From NCBI RefSeq assembly GCF_913774285.1, contig NZ_CAJYHX010000032.1:41744-105743 (forward strand): a DNA stretch of 64,000 nucleotides. Direction: 5' to 3'. The notes beneath the pieces were generated by a model. It was given only the letters and a program-made list of their open reading frames with translations. It was not told where the DNA came from and searched no databases. Below, piece by piece: positions 36,009 to 45,503 of this stretch; position 1 is the stretch's first letter; each line of letters starts with the position of its first letter. The position numbers were made by a program, and so were the translations under genes. This DNA is from an uncultured Sphingomonas sp. Its GTDB lineage: Bacteria > Pseudomonadota > Alphaproteobacteria > Sphingomonadales > Sphingomonadaceae.

Positions 36009-36613
36009 GCATCCGCATCGTCATCGCCGAGGACCAGGGGCTGGTGCTCGGCGCCATCGCCGCGCTGCTGGCGCTGGAGAGCGATTTCGACATCGTCGGG
36101 CGGGCGGCCGACGGTGATGCGGCGCTCGCGCTGGTCCGCGAGCACACGCCCGACGTCCTGCTCACCGACATCGAGATGCCCGGACGCACGGGGCTGGACT
36201 GCGCGCAGGTGCTCGCGGCAGAAAAGGCGCGTACCGCGGTGGTGATCGTCACCACCTTCGCGCGGCCCGGCTATCTCGCCCGGGCACGGGCGGCGGGGGT
36301 GCGCGGCTATCTGCTCAAGGACGCGCCGGTCGACACGCTGGTCGCCGCGATCCGCACCGTTGCCGCGGGCGGGCGGGTGATCCCGCCCGAACTCGCCGCC
36401 GCGGCTTGGGAGGCAGGCAGTGACCCGCTCACCGATCGCGAGCGCGATGCGCTGCGGCTCGCCGAGGAGGGGCTGTCGAACAAGGACATTGCGCGGCGGC
36501 TGGGTCTGTCGCCTGGCACGGTGCGCAATTACCTGTCGGAAGCGGCGGGCAAGCTCGGTGCGGCCAACCGGATCGAGGCGGGCCGCACCGCGCGGGCGAA
36601 TGGCTGGCTCTAG
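36005..36613 (+). CDS. DesR-like LuxR-type response regulator
   Basis: A 202-residue regulator. The receiver has the acidic pair in IVIAEDQGLV, the phosphoacceptor Asp in VLLTDIEMPGRTGLD, the Thr switch in VIVTTFARPGY and the Lys in YLLKDAPVD. The C-terminal LuxR helix-turn-helix is visible as LTDREREALRL-like DPLTDRERDALRLAEEGLSNKDIARRL. It likely binds the palindrome at 33179 to control its own operon. It converges with the carboxylesterase gene by a 4-bp stop overlap (CTAG). Confidence 0.92.
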   Translation: MSIRIVIAEDQGLVLGAIAALLALESDFDIVGRAADGDAALALVREHTPDVLLTDIEMPGRTGLDCAQVLAAEKARTAVVIVTTFARPGYLARARAAGVRGYLLKDAPVDTLVAAIRTVAAGGRVIPPELAAAAWEAGSDPLTDRERDALRLAEEGLSNKDIARRLGLSPGTVRNYLSEAAGKLGAANRIEAGRTARANGWL

Positions 36614-38040
36614 CGCTGCGAGGGGCGCGCCGCGTCGATCTCGGCACCCCAGGGATCGCGCCCCGCGACTGCCTTGCCGTCGGCGGTGAAGTCGAGGATC
36701 GTGTCTTCCTTGGGCGTAAAGCGCGGCCAGGCCGGCAGCCCGGCGCCGTTGGGATCGCCCTTCCTGGCGAAGTTGGCGAGATAGGCGCTGATCGTCCTCC
36801 CCATCTGCACGTCGCGGGGCGTGGTCGCCGCGCCATATTTGATCGCGGCATTATCGAAGAAGAAGGGGATATCGGTGGCGTGGCCGGCGCCCGGCTTGCC
36901 GATCGAGTCCGCGACATAGGAGAAGCGATACTCCCACACCGGCACCTTCTGCGCGGCGATGCGGGCGCTGGCTTCGCGCGCGCCGGCGATCATGAAGCCG
37001 GTCTTGCCGCCCATGTCCGCGCTGGTTGCGCCGATCAGCATCGGCACATGGGCGAAGTTGCCGCTCGCATAGGCCTTTTCCTGGTCGACCAGCAGCGTGC
37101 CATCGAGCATCGGCCCGCCATAGGTGCGCGGGCCGGGCTTGGGCTGGAACAGCTCGATCATGCTGAGGCCGTCGGTCACTTGCTCGGCGCTCAGCGCGCG
37201 CAGCTTGTCGAGCGCGTCGGGCGCGGCCGGATCGATGCCGTGGGCGCGAGCGAGGTTCTCGCCGATCGCCTCGGCATCCTTGAGCGTCGCGCTCTTCGCG
37301 GTCTGGGCATTGCCGCCGGACATCACCACCGCCTTGTGGAACAGGCCGCGCGCCAAGGGCGAGGTGACCAGCGTATGGACCGACATGCCACCCGCGCTCT
37401 CGCCGATGATCGTCACGTTCGTCGGATCGCCGCCGAACGCCGCGATGTTCTGCCGCACCCATTTGAGCGCGGCGAGCTGGTCCATGAAGTTGTAGTTGCC
37501 GAGCAGCCCGTCCGGGTTCGCATGGCTGAGCTGGGGCAGCGCGAAGCTGCCGAACCTGCCGACACGGTAGTTGAAGCTGACGAACAGCACGCCCTGCTTC
37601 GCCATCGCCGCACCGGCGTAAGTGGGCGGCGACGAGCCGCCGTTGACGAAGCCGCCGCCATAGATCCACACCATCACCGGCAGCTTGGCCTTGGCGGCTG
37701 CGGGCTTCCAGACGTTGAGATAGAGACAGTCCTCGGCGGGCGCGGTGCCGAGCGGCGCGGCGTCGCTCGGAAAGGGCTTCTGCATGCAGTCGTGGCTGTA
37801 TGCGGTCGCCGGGCGGACGCCGCTCCAGGCCGCCACGGGCTGCGGCGCGCGCCAGCGCAAGGGACCCACCGGCGGCGCGGCGAAGGGGATACCCTTCCAG
37901 CTCGCGACCCCGTCCTCGATCGCACCCTGCACCTTGCCGCTCTGCGTCATCGCCACCGGATCGCTGGTCTGCGCGGTCGCTTGCCCGGTCAGCGCCCAGA
38001 TCGCCGCCACGCAGATCAGCGCCGTCTTCGGTCTCTTCAT
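36610..38040 (-). CDS. Carboxylesterase/lipase, type B, secreted
   Basis: A 476-residue serine esterase of the alpha/beta-hydrolase type-B family. The signal peptide is KRPKTALICVAAIWALTGQATAQ. The nucleophile elbow is GESAGGMSVHTLV, the oxyanion hole VWIYGGGFVNGGSS, and a His occurs in GAGHATDIPFFFDN. It acts outside the cytoplasm on carboxylic esters, possibly acetyl or feruloyl groups of plant glycans, which is inference from surroundings. The ATG at 38040 follows GGGAGAG. It is divergent from the outer-membrane barrel with a 161-bp spacer. Confidence 0.91.
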   Translation of the reverse strand: MKRPKTALICVAAIWALTGQATAQTSDPVAMTQSGKVQGAIEDGVASWKGIPFAAPPVGPLRWRAPQPVAAWSGVRPATAYSHDCMQKPFPSDAAPLGTAPAEDCLYLNVWKPAAAKAKLPVMVWIYGGGFVNGGSSPPTYAGAAMAKQGVLFVSFNYRVGRFGSFALPQLSHANPDGLLGNYNFMDQLAALKWVRQNIAAFGGDPTNVTIIGESAGGMSVHTLVTSPLARGLFHKAVVMSGGNAQTAKSATLKDAEAIGENLARAHGIDPAAPDALDKLRALSAEQVTDGLSMIELFQPKPGPRTYGGPMLDGTLLVDQEKAYASGNFAHVPMLIGATSADMGGKTGFMIAGAREASARIAAQKVPVWEYRFSYVADSIGKPGAGHATDIPFFFDNAAIKYGAATTPRDVQMGRTISAYLANFARKGDPNGAGLPAWPRFTPKEDTILDFTADGKAVAGRDPWGAEIDAARPSQR

Positions 38041-38117
38041 GCTCGCTCTCCCTCTGTATCGCACCCCTGCTAACCGCATTTGCCGCCGATCGCTCTAGAA
38101 TAGTGGCGAGGTGCCAT

Positions 38118-38135
38118 TCCGGCCGATAGGCCGGA
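38118..38135. other. Stem-loop in the esterase / barrel intergenic region
   Basis: TCCGGCC-GATA-GGCCGGA forms a perfect 7-bp stem with a 4-base loop, 67 bp before the barrel gene. No U-tract follows, so it is not an intrinsic terminator in either direction. It could be a leader structure or simply a GC palindrome. Confidence 0.35.
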
Positions 38136-38201
38136 CAAACTTTGTAACTGGGAGCCAGCGGCTCGGAGGGGTAGCGCCGCCGCTTCGCGGAAAGAGGGCC
38201 T

Positions 38202-39407
38202 ATGCGTTTCTGGACTACCACCGCCACAGCTCTGGTTGTCGCCGGGCCGGCCTGCGCCCAAGACGTCGCGATCAAGCCGCTGATCGAGGCGCGCACCCGC
38301 TACGAGCATCTCGACCAGGCCGAATTTGCCAATGCCGCCGATGCCGTGACGATCCGTGTCCGCGCCGGCGCCGAGGTGAGCCGCGGCCATTGGATCGCGC
38401 TCGGTGAGGCGCAGGGCAATCTCGCGGTGGTCGGCGACTATTATGACGGGCTGCACGGCGTGGCCAATCGCCCGACGATCGGTGATCCCGAGAATGTCGC
38501 GATCTACCGCGCCCAGCTGCAATATCGCTCGGCGCCGCTGACCGTCACCGCCGGACGCCAGCGGATCACCCTCGACGACGAGCGCTTCGTCGGCGGCGCG
38601 CAGATCCGCAACAACGCCCAGACCTTCGATGCTGTCCGCACCGAGATCGTGCCGGTGCAAGGCGTCAAGCTAGACCTCACCTATGCCTGGGATGTCCGCA
38701 CCATCTGGGGCACCGAGGGGCGAGGCGCGCGGCAGCGCGGGGTGGGCGGCCACAATGTCTTCGCCAATCTCGGCGCGGCGACCCCGCTCGGCACGCTCAC
38801 CGGCTTCGCCTATCTGGTCGACCAGGACGAGGCCGAGGTGCAGGGCTTCCGCCTCTCCAACCAGACCTATGGCGTGCGGCTCGCCGGCAGTCGCGCCCTC
38901 GCGCCCCAGATCAAGCTGCGCTACCAGCTGAGCTGGGCGCGCCAGTCCGACTATCATCACAATCCCACCCACTATCAGGCGGACTATTGGCTCGCCGATG
39001 CGGCGCTCGACGTGCGCGGCTGGACGCTCAACACCGGCTATGAAGTGCTGGGCGCCGACGGCGGCCAAGCGCTCACCAGCTTCCAGACTCCGCTCGGCAG
39101 CGTGTTCAAGTTCCAAGGCTGGGCGGACAAGCTGACCACTACCCCGCCCAACGGCGTGCGCGATTTCTATGCAGGCGGCGGCTATGGGTGGAAGAAGCTC
39201 GGGCGGATCGACGCGCTGGCGCTGCAGGCGGTGTGGCACCGCTACCAGAGCGACCGGCTGAACCAGCATTATGGCGACGAGTGGAACCTGCTCGCCACCG
39301 CCAAGCTGCGCAAGACCCAGCTCTCGGTACGCTATGCCCGCTACGAGGCGGACCGCTTCGCGACCGACACCAGCCGCTTCTGGCTGCAGATGGACTGGGC
39401 CTATTGA
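38202..39407 (+). CDS. Outer-membrane beta-barrel (alginate-export/porin-like)
   Basis: A 401-residue outer-membrane protein. It has a signal peptide (MRFWTTTATALVVAGPACAQ), many alternating amphipathic strands rich in Tyr/Trp (LKLRYQLSWARQ-like segments), and ends in the aromatic WAY typical of barrel sorting. The start region VAIKPLIEARTRYEHLDQAEF and VTAGRQRITLDDERFVGGAQ resemble the alginate-export (AlgE-like) porin family, which in sphingomonads is a general carrier of solutes. Followed 105 bp later by a GPH symporter on the same strand, suggesting joint sugar or uronate uptake. Confidence 0.8.
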   Translation: MRFWTTTATALVVAGPACAQDVAIKPLIEARTRYEHLDQAEFANAADAVTIRVRAGAEVSRGHWIALGEAQGNLAVVGDYYDGLHGVANRPTIGDPENVAIYRAQLQYRSAPLTVTAGRQRITLDDERFVGGAQIRNNAQTFDAVRTEIVPVQGVKLDLTYAWDVRTIWGTEGRGARQRGVGGHNVFANLGAATPLGTLTGFAYLVDQDEAEVQGFRLSNQTYGVRLAGSRALAPQIKLRYQLSWARQSDYHHNPTHYQADYWLADAALDVRGWTLNTGYEVLGADGGQALTSFQTPLGSVFKFQGWADKLTTTPPNGVRDFYAGGGYGWKKLGRIDALALQAVWHRYQSDRLNQHYGDEWNLLATAKLRKTQLSVRYARYEADRFATDTSRFWLQMDWAY

Positions 39408-39512
39408 TGCGAGGGCGTCGCCGAACTGCAATGGAGCCGACCTAAGCGCAGAAACGCCACGGGTTTTTGCACGAAAGAGGCTCCGATCGCGACGCTCGTC
39501 ACAGAAGGCCGA

Positions 39513-40952
39513 ATGCTGGCCTACGCCTCGGGCAATTTCGGCAAGGCGCTGCTGTTCAGCGGTGCCGACCTGACGATCCTGTTCCTGCTCACCGACGTGC
39601 TGGGGCTGGACGGCGCGCGCGCGGCAGGGCTGATGCTGTTCGCGGTGCTGGGCGACCTGGTGTTCGATCTGCTCGCGGCGCGGCTGGTGCTGCGCTGGCG
39701 GGCGGCGGGGCGGGGCTATCGCTGGGCGGTCGCCTTTGCTGCGATCCCCTGCGGCGCAGCCTTCGCGCTGATCTATGCGATGCCCGCGCTGGGGCTGCAC
39801 CGCGGCTGGATGCTGGCGACGGCAATCCTCGTGTTTCGCGGCGCCTATGCCGTGGTGGACGTACCCCACAACGCGCTGATGGCGCAGGTCAGCCGCGACA
39901 GTCGCGCGCGCGGGCGCGTCTCGGGATACCGCCTGTTCTTCAGCACCGCGAGTGCGCTGGCGATCGCGGGCGTGCTCACGCCGCTGGTGCAGCAGGCGGG
40001 ACATGCCCGTCAGTTCGGCGCGCTGGCGCTGACCGGGATCGGGGCGGGGCTCGCCTTTGCGCTGACGATGCTGCTCTGCGTCTGGGCGTGCGGCGGACAG
40101 CGCGGCGCCGCAACCGCGCTTCGCGGCGACCGCATCGCGGTGCCGCTGCGCGATCCGATGGTGCTGGGGATGGGCGCGCTGGCGCTGATCACCGGCTTTG
40201 CCATGCCCTGTTTCGGCCGGATGCTGATGTATCTGGGAACCTATGTAATTCAGCGCCCCGGCGCGGTGACGCTGCTGCTCGGCGCGATGACCGTCGGGCA
40301 GTTCGGCGGTGTGCTGGCCTGGACCGCGCTCACCCATCGTTTCGGCAAGAGCCAGTTGCTGGCCGCAGGACATGGCGTGAGCGCCGCGGGCCTGCTCGCC
40401 TTCGCGCTCTGCACCGCCTGGCCCGTGGGGCAGATGGCGGGTGCCGCGCTGATCGGCTTCGGCTTTGCGAGCGTGTTCATGCTGCCCTGGGGGCTGCTCG
40501 CCGACGCGGTGGACGTCGTAGAGTGGCGGCACGGGCGGCGCTACGAGACCGGGCTGTTCGCCTTCTACCTGGTGCTGGTGAAGGCGAGCGGCGCGGCCTC
40601 GACGGCGATGATCGGCTGGGTGCTGGGCACGCTCGGCTATATTCCCGGCGCGGTCCAGCCGACGGGTGTCCGCATCGGCATGCTCGGCCTGGGGCTCGGC
40701 TTGCCGCTGGCGGGTGCGCTGCTCGCCATGCTGCTGCTGCGCCGGTTCACACTTGGCCATGCCCAGCACGCGCGACTGGTGTGCGCGCTGGCGCGGCGTC
40801 AGGCGGGCGCGGAGCCGGTTTCCGGATCGAACTTGGGGTTGGAAAAATCGAGCGGCGACGGCGTCACCTTGGCCGGCGGTCGTGCGCTCTCGGCCCAGGC
40901 GCGGCAGAGCATGTCGCGCAGCATCGCCGCCCCCGCCGCGGTCCGTTCATAG
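39513..40952 (+). CDS. GPH-type MFS sugar:cation symporter with unusual antisense tail
   Basis: A 479-residue 12-helix transporter of the glycoside-pentoside-hexuronide family. The N-terminal GNFGKALLFSGADLTILFLLTD and the loop RGAYAVVDVPHNALMAQVSRDSRARGRVSGYR are family landmarks. Core similarity ends near residue 428 (HARLVCALARRQ); the last about 51 residues are read antisense through the 3' end of the S1/P1 nuclease gene. The overlap of 154 bp is exceptional in this compact window and suggests the original stop near 40800 was lost. The ATG at 39513 is the first start in frame; no good ribosome-binding site is seen. Confidence 0.85.
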   Translation: MLAYASGNFGKALLFSGADLTILFLLTDVLGLDGARAAGLMLFAVLGDLVFDLLAARLVLRWRAAGRGYRWAVAFAAIPCGAAFALIYAMPALGLHRGWMLATAILVFRGAYAVVDVPHNALMAQVSRDSRARGRVSGYRLFFSTASALAIAGVLTPLVQQAGHARQFGALALTGIGAGLAFALTMLLCVWACGGQRGAATALRGDRIAVPLRDPMVLGMGALALITGFAMPCFGRMLMYLGTYVIQRPGAVTLLLGAMTVGQFGGVLAWTALTHRFGKSQLLAAGHGVSAAGLLAFALCTAWPVGQMAGAALIGFGFASVFMLPWGLLADAVDVVEWRHGRRYETGLFAFYLVLVKASGAASTAMIGWVLGTLGYIPGAVQPTGVRIGMLGLGLGLPLAGALLAMLLLRRFTLGHAQHARLVCALARRQAGAEPVSGSNLGLEKSSGDGVTLAGGRALSAQARQSMSRSIAAPAAVRS

Positions 40953-41776
40953 ACCAGCGCGCGCACCTCCTGATCGGCGGCGTTGGCGAAGCCGTCGCGC
41001 TTCTCGAGCTGGTAGACGCGCTCCATCCGGTCACCCGACTGATCGAGGAAGGCGAGCACGGCGGTGAACATGTCGCCCTGCTGGTGCGCAGGCGCGGCGA
41101 TCCGCGACGCGATGTCGGCCGGGGTCAGCCCGATCGCATCGACGAAGCGACTCTCGAACCGGCCATGGATGCTGCGGTCGCGGGTATAGTTGTTCGGATT
41201 GGGCCCGAGCCAGCCGTCCGAGTTGACGGAGTCGTGGAGCGGCTGCGCGCCGTCGCCGATATAATGGCCGAGGCGGATCACGTCGAACGCGCAGTGCTGC
41301 TCAGGCACCGCGGTGTCGCCGCCGCTCGCCTGCGCCGCGCGGATCGCACGCATGCAGACGATCACCCGCTCATAGGCCTCCATCGCCGCATAGGGCAGCG
41401 TGCCGGTCCAGCGGACATTGGTCCGCGCGGCGGTCGCCGGATCGCTGTCCTTGATCCTGTCATACTGCTTGTAGAGCGCGATGACGAAGGCGTAGCGCGA
41501 GCGCGGGATCGGCTTGAGGAAAGCGAACTGCTCGCGGAACCAGCCATGGTTGGGATCCTCCTCGATCTTCGAGAAGCCCTCGGAATCGCCGCGCCAGCTG
41601 TCGGGCAGCGTCGCCGAGGTCGCGATATAGTCGGCATAGCGGCGCAGGAAGGTGGGGCCGCCCTCCGGGATCGCCTGGATCGCGGCGCGGTCGATCACCG
41701 CATGCGCGGTGTGCCCCCAGGCATGGGCGACGGCGGGGGCGAGCAGCAGGGCGGCGGCCAAAGCGAAACGGCGCAT
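40799..41776 (-). CDS. S1/P1-type nuclease, exported
   Basis: A zinc-dependent single-strand nuclease / 3'-nucleotidase of 325 residues. The signal peptide ends AVAHA and the mature protein begins WGHTAHAVID; S1/P1 enzymes use exactly this N-terminal Trp as a metal ligand. Further ligands lie in LGHYIGDGAQPLHDS, with a typical His-x3-Asp...His pattern. Active in the periplasm or outside, releasing nucleotides or phosphate. It lies 11 bp behind the YdcF-like gene and completes an operon with the TonB receptor. Its 3' end is overlapped by the symporter tail. Confidence 0.9.
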   Translation of the reverse strand: MRRFALAAALLLAPAVAHAWGHTAHAVIDRAAIQAIPEGGPTFLRRYADYIATSATLPDSWRGDSEGFSKIEEDPNHGWFREQFAFLKPIPRSRYAFVIALYKQYDRIKDSDPATAARTNVRWTGTLPYAAMEAYERVIVCMRAIRAAQASGGDTAVPEQHCAFDVIRLGHYIGDGAQPLHDSVNSDGWLGPNPNNYTRDRSIHGRFESRFVDAIGLTPADIASRIAAPAHQQGDMFTAVLAFLDQSGDRMERVYQLEKRDGFANAADQEVRALVYERTAAGAAMLRDMLCRAWAESARPPAKVTPSPLDFSNPKFDPETGSAPA

Positions 41777-41787
41777 GGCGGTTCCTT

Positions 41788-42939
41788 TCAGGGGTCGAGG
41801 GGATCGCGCGGGTCGACGCGCTCGGAGGCGCGCGACGGGCGGAACACGAGTTCGGTGGGCGAGACGCGGCGGACGATTGTGCCGGGCTGGTAGCCGAGCT
41901 CGGCAGCATTCCGCTCGGTAAACTTCGCGCTTTCGATATAGCCGCTCTGCAGCGGGTTGCAGACGATCACCGTCTCCGTCGCCAGCGGTGCGCCCATGCG
42001 CCCCAGCAGCCGGCTGGCATTGCGCAGGTTGGTGGTGGTGTGCCGGGCATAGGGCTCGCTGACGATCGCATCCGCCGGGATGCCGTAGCGCTGGATCAGC
42101 GCCTTGCGCATCTCGTCCGCCTCGGTGAACGGCGTCGCGCGCGGATGCGCCCGGCCGCCGGTAACGAGGATAAAGGCGATGTCGCCGCGTGCGAACCGCT
42201 GGGCGGCGAGGCGGAGATGATATTTGCCGAACGGGCTTAGCGGCTCGCCCTCGATCTCCGGACCCACGCCGGTGACGATCATCGCGCTGTAGCGATAGCG
42301 CTTCCAGTCGAGCGCCCTGGCTCGGGCCATCGGTGCGGCATTGGCGCCGCCGGTCAGCGGTTCGTGGCCGATCGCATCGGTGCGGTCGCTCGCATCGAGC
42401 AGCGCAAGCGCATAGTCGATGCTGGGATCGAGCCGCTGCACCGATCCGTCGCGCGGCGTCTCGGCAAGCCAGTCGGCCGCCTGGAGCCGGGCGGCGAGGT
42501 CCTTGGGTGCGATCGGGCCGGGGCCGTCGATCGGCGTCGTCGGGGTGGCGCCGAGCGCATAGACGCGCACGATCCCGTTGATGCCCGCGATCTCGCGGTC
42601 GAGCTGCGCCGGCCGTCCATCATCCGCCGTAGGGAGCTGGTTTTCGGACGCCACGGCGCTGCGCAGTGCAGCCGCCTCGGCGTCGCTCCAAAGCAGCGCC
42701 TGCGCCCGGCAGGCCAGATCCTGCCCACACGCAGCGCGACGCTCGCGCCGGGTGCGCAGCACGCGCTCCATCCCCGGCGCCTTGGCGATCCGGTCGAGCA
42801 CCGCCGGGTCGTGCCCGGCGGCGTCGAGGGTCGGGAACAGCCGCGCCGACAGCGCCGCGATCAACGCGTCGTCCGCCGCCCAGGCCGGGGCAGCGACCAC
42901 GGTCACCGCCAGCGCCGCGGTGGAGAGCAGTGCCCGCAT
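41788..42939 (-). CDS. YdcF/DUF218-family exported protein
   Basis: A 383-residue protein with signal peptide (MRALLSTAALAVTVVAAPAWA). The N-terminal half is alpha-helical and not recognised. The C-terminal half (residues about 220-370) is a DUF218/YdcF domain: YSAMIVTGVGPE, FILVTGGRAHPRATPFTEADEM, YARHTTTNLRN and VIVCNPLQSGY, the fold of ElyC/SanA/YdcF proteins in envelope metabolism. The ATG at 42939 overlaps the TonB receptor stop by one base (TGATG), so it belongs to the same operon. Biochemical role unknown. Confidence 0.82.
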   Translation of the reverse strand: MRALLSTAALAVTVVAAPAWAADDALIAALSARLFPTLDAAGHDPAVLDRIAKAPGMERVLRTRRERRAACGQDLACRAQALLWSDAEAAALRSAVASENQLPTADDGRPAQLDREIAGINGIVRVYALGATPTTPIDGPGPIAPKDLAARLQAADWLAETPRDGSVQRLDPSIDYALALLDASDRTDAIGHEPLTGGANAAPMARARALDWKRYRYSAMIVTGVGPEIEGEPLSPFGKYHLRLAAQRFARGDIAFILVTGGRAHPRATPFTEADEMRKALIQRYGIPADAIVSEPYARHTTTNLRNASRLLGRMGAPLATETVIVCNPLQSGYIESAKFTERNAAELGYQPGTIVRRVSPTELVFRPSRASERVDPRDPLDP

Positions 42940-45440
42940 CACCAGCTGCGGCTGACGATGAGGCGGAAGTTGCGGCCGAACAGCGGGCGGCCATAGATCG
43001 CCTGGCTCGTGCCCTGGCCGGCGAACTGGTCGGTGCGGGTATTGCCCTCGGTCAGGCCGTGCGCATTGAACAGATTGTCGCCGACGACCTGGAAGCGCCA
43101 CGCACCCCAGTCGAGCGACGCGCCTGCGCCGATCGTCTGGTAGCCCGGCATCGCGGTGCGGTTGAACAGGTCGACATAACGGCGGCCGACCCATTCGTAG
43201 CGGCCGAAGATCGAGACCTTCTGCTCGCCCAGCTCGAAGTCGACGCTCGGGCGCAGATTGCCGAAGAACTTGGCCTCGCGGATGATTTGGTTGCCGTTCA
43301 CCGCGCTGGGGTCGGCGCCCGAGCTGTTCTGGAGATTGGCATATTCGGGGTTCTGCCAGGTCACCGAGCCATCGAGCGCAAACCAGCGGATCGGCGATAC
43401 GCGGCCGTCCACTTCCACGCCCTTGACCGAGGCCTCGCCGATGAAGGGCAGCGTCTGGTCGTTGCGGCCGGTCAGCGGGTTGAACGCCGCGAACGAGGCG
43501 TTGAACGGGTTGAACTTGGTGTAGAAGCCGGTCGCATAGAGATAGTTGGGGCCGAAGCTGGCCTTGAGGCCGACTTCATACTGGCGCGCCTTGGTCTTGA
43601 GGATCGTCGCGTTGATGCCGGTCGTCACGCCCAGCTGCGGCGGCACCTCCAGGTTCGAGATACGGCCATAGGCGCCGAAATGGCCGTTCAGGTCATAGTT
43701 GACGCCGACGGTCCAGTTGGTCGTCTTGGGCTTGAGCCGCTGGTCGAGCACCTGGCCGGTGAAGGCGCGGGTGGTGTCGTCGGCCAGCGTGGTGCCGTCG
43801 CCCAGATTCACTTGGGTGGTCGGCAGCGCGATGCCCTTATAGTCGTACAGCTCGGTGCGGATGCCGCCGTCGACGCGGAGGCCCCGGGTGATCTCCCAGG
43901 TGTCGTTGGCATAGAAGGCGATCATCTGCGCGTCGCCCTCGCCCTGGTTGAGCGTGGTGGTGTAGCGCAGCACGCCGTTCTGGGTGACCGAGCCGAGCAC
44001 CTGGCCGGTCGCCGAATAGGCGAGCAGGTCGAGCGTGCGGGGCTGGCTGCGCAGCTCGATCAGCATGTCCTGATAGGCCTGGAGCAGCGTGTTGCCGTAG
44101 AAGGCGCTGTACACGCCGACGCGGACGTCGTGGCTGCCGAGGCCGGTCTCGAACTTGCGCGTGACGCTGAGGTCGCCCTGGACCGAGTAGAAGTCCGATT
44201 CCGAGGCGCGATACTGGCCGGACAGGACCAGGCCCGAGGCGGTCGACGGATCATAGACCGACGCCCCGTTGGTCCCCGCAAAGGCATAGCCGAGCCGCGC
44301 GACATTGGGGCCGAAAGCGGTGCGCGCGGCGGTCAGATAACCGGCGGCGAAGGTCGTCGCGTCGGCGGGGTTGGTGGTCGAGTAGAAGGCGTCGAAGCTC
44401 GACTTGCCCTTCGTCCCGCCGATCTTGGCCGAGACCTGCCAGCCGTTGAAGTCCGCATCATAGTCGATCGCCGCGTTGAAGAAGCGCATGTGGCGGCCGT
44501 TGGACAGGTCGCGGTTCATGCTCTGCAGCGCGCCCGAACCGTCGCGATACTTGATGTTGACGTTGCGCAGCGCGGGCGAGTTCAGCGTGCCCTCGAAATA
44601 ATCGATATATTTGTTGAGCGAGACCGAGGGGTTGCGTGGATCGTTGGTCGGGATCGGCAGATAGAAGACGTTGTGGTCGTTGACATATTCGGCCGAGATC
44701 TTGAGCGTGCCGTTGCTCAGTTGGCGCTTGATGTTGGCGCGGATCTGGCCGCCCTTGTCGCTGGGGAAGCCGCCATAGCGATAGCCGTCATGCTGGCGGA
44801 TAAAGCCGCCGATCGCGTAATAAGTATTGTCGCTGAGCGGGCCGGACTGCATCGCGTCGAGCCGATAGAGGCCGGTGTCGCCCAGCGTCACCTGCGCCTT
44901 GCCCCGCGCCACCGGGCCGCCCGAGACGGTGATGTTGTTGGCGATCGCCGCCGCGCTGCTGGCGTAGATCGGCGCCGGGCCGCCGCGGACGATCTCGACC
45001 CGCTCGGTCATCAGGTCGTAGCGGTTCATGCCTTCGCCGGAGTTGAAGAAGACGCCGTCGATCTCGTGGTAGAGCGGCAGCCCGTCCTGCTGGAAGATCA
45101 GATAGCCGCGATCGGTCGGGATGCCGCGGATGCGGGTGATGTTCTGCACCTCGCCACCGGTGGCTTCCACCTGGATGCCGGGGACGGTGCCGAGCAGATC
45201 GGCGAAGCTCTTCGGCGCGATCTTCTGGACGTCGGCCTGACTGAGCGAGTTGATCGCGTAGGAGACGTCGAAGCGGCGCTGCGCACGCGCCGATCCGGTC
45301 ACGATGATGTCGCCGCCCGTATCCGCATCGGCCTGCGCCGGGTCGGCGGCGGGGGTATCGCTAGTCTGCGCGAAGGCGGGCGCGGCGGCGAGGCTCAGCG
45401 CGAGCAGGGCGCAGCCGGCGGCGAAATGGTGCTTCTTCAT
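42939..45440 (-). CDS. TonB-dependent receptor
   Basis: An 833-residue outer-membrane active transporter. It has a signal peptide (MKKHHFAAGCALLALSLAAAPAFAQ), a TonB-box-like DIIVTGSA near residue 44, a plug domain (FADLLGTVPGIQVEATGGE, RIRGIPTDRGYLIFQQDGLP, RVEIVRGGPAPIYASSAAA) and a 22-strand barrel ending RLIVSRSW. Such receptors with FeRI-type plugs carry siderophores, cobalamin or carbohydrates. It precedes the YdcF and nuclease genes and is divergent from a ROK regulator, so its substrate is probably a sugar-containing compound. A candidate ROK operator lies in the 123-bp shared promoter. Confidence 0.93.
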   Translation of the reverse strand: MKKHHFAAGCALLALSLAAAPAFAQTSDTPAADPAQADADTGGDIIVTGSARAQRRFDVSYAINSLSQADVQKIAPKSFADLLGTVPGIQVEATGGEVQNITRIRGIPTDRGYLIFQQDGLPLYHEIDGVFFNSGEGMNRYDLMTERVEIVRGGPAPIYASSAAAIANNITVSGGPVARGKAQVTLGDTGLYRLDAMQSGPLSDNTYYAIGGFIRQHDGYRYGGFPSDKGGQIRANIKRQLSNGTLKISAEYVNDHNVFYLPIPTNDPRNPSVSLNKYIDYFEGTLNSPALRNVNIKYRDGSGALQSMNRDLSNGRHMRFFNAAIDYDADFNGWQVSAKIGGTKGKSSFDAFYSTTNPADATTFAAGYLTAARTAFGPNVARLGYAFAGTNGASVYDPSTASGLVLSGQYRASESDFYSVQGDLSVTRKFETGLGSHDVRVGVYSAFYGNTLLQAYQDMLIELRSQPRTLDLLAYSATGQVLGSVTQNGVLRYTTTLNQGEGDAQMIAFYANDTWEITRGLRVDGGIRTELYDYKGIALPTTQVNLGDGTTLADDTTRAFTGQVLDQRLKPKTTNWTVGVNYDLNGHFGAYGRISNLEVPPQLGVTTGINATILKTKARQYEVGLKASFGPNYLYATGFYTKFNPFNASFAAFNPLTGRNDQTLPFIGEASVKGVEVDGRVSPIRWFALDGSVTWQNPEYANLQNSSGADPSAVNGNQIIREAKFFGNLRPSVDFELGEQKVSIFGRYEWVGRRYVDLFNRTAMPGYQTIGAGASLDWGAWRFQVVGDNLFNAHGLTEGNTRTDQFAGQGTSQAIYGRPLFGRNFRLIVSRSW

Positions 45441-45503
45441 CGGATCGTTCCCCCGAGTTGTTCTGAACTTGGACGCGCCGATGCGCGGGGTCGATGACAG
45501 ATT

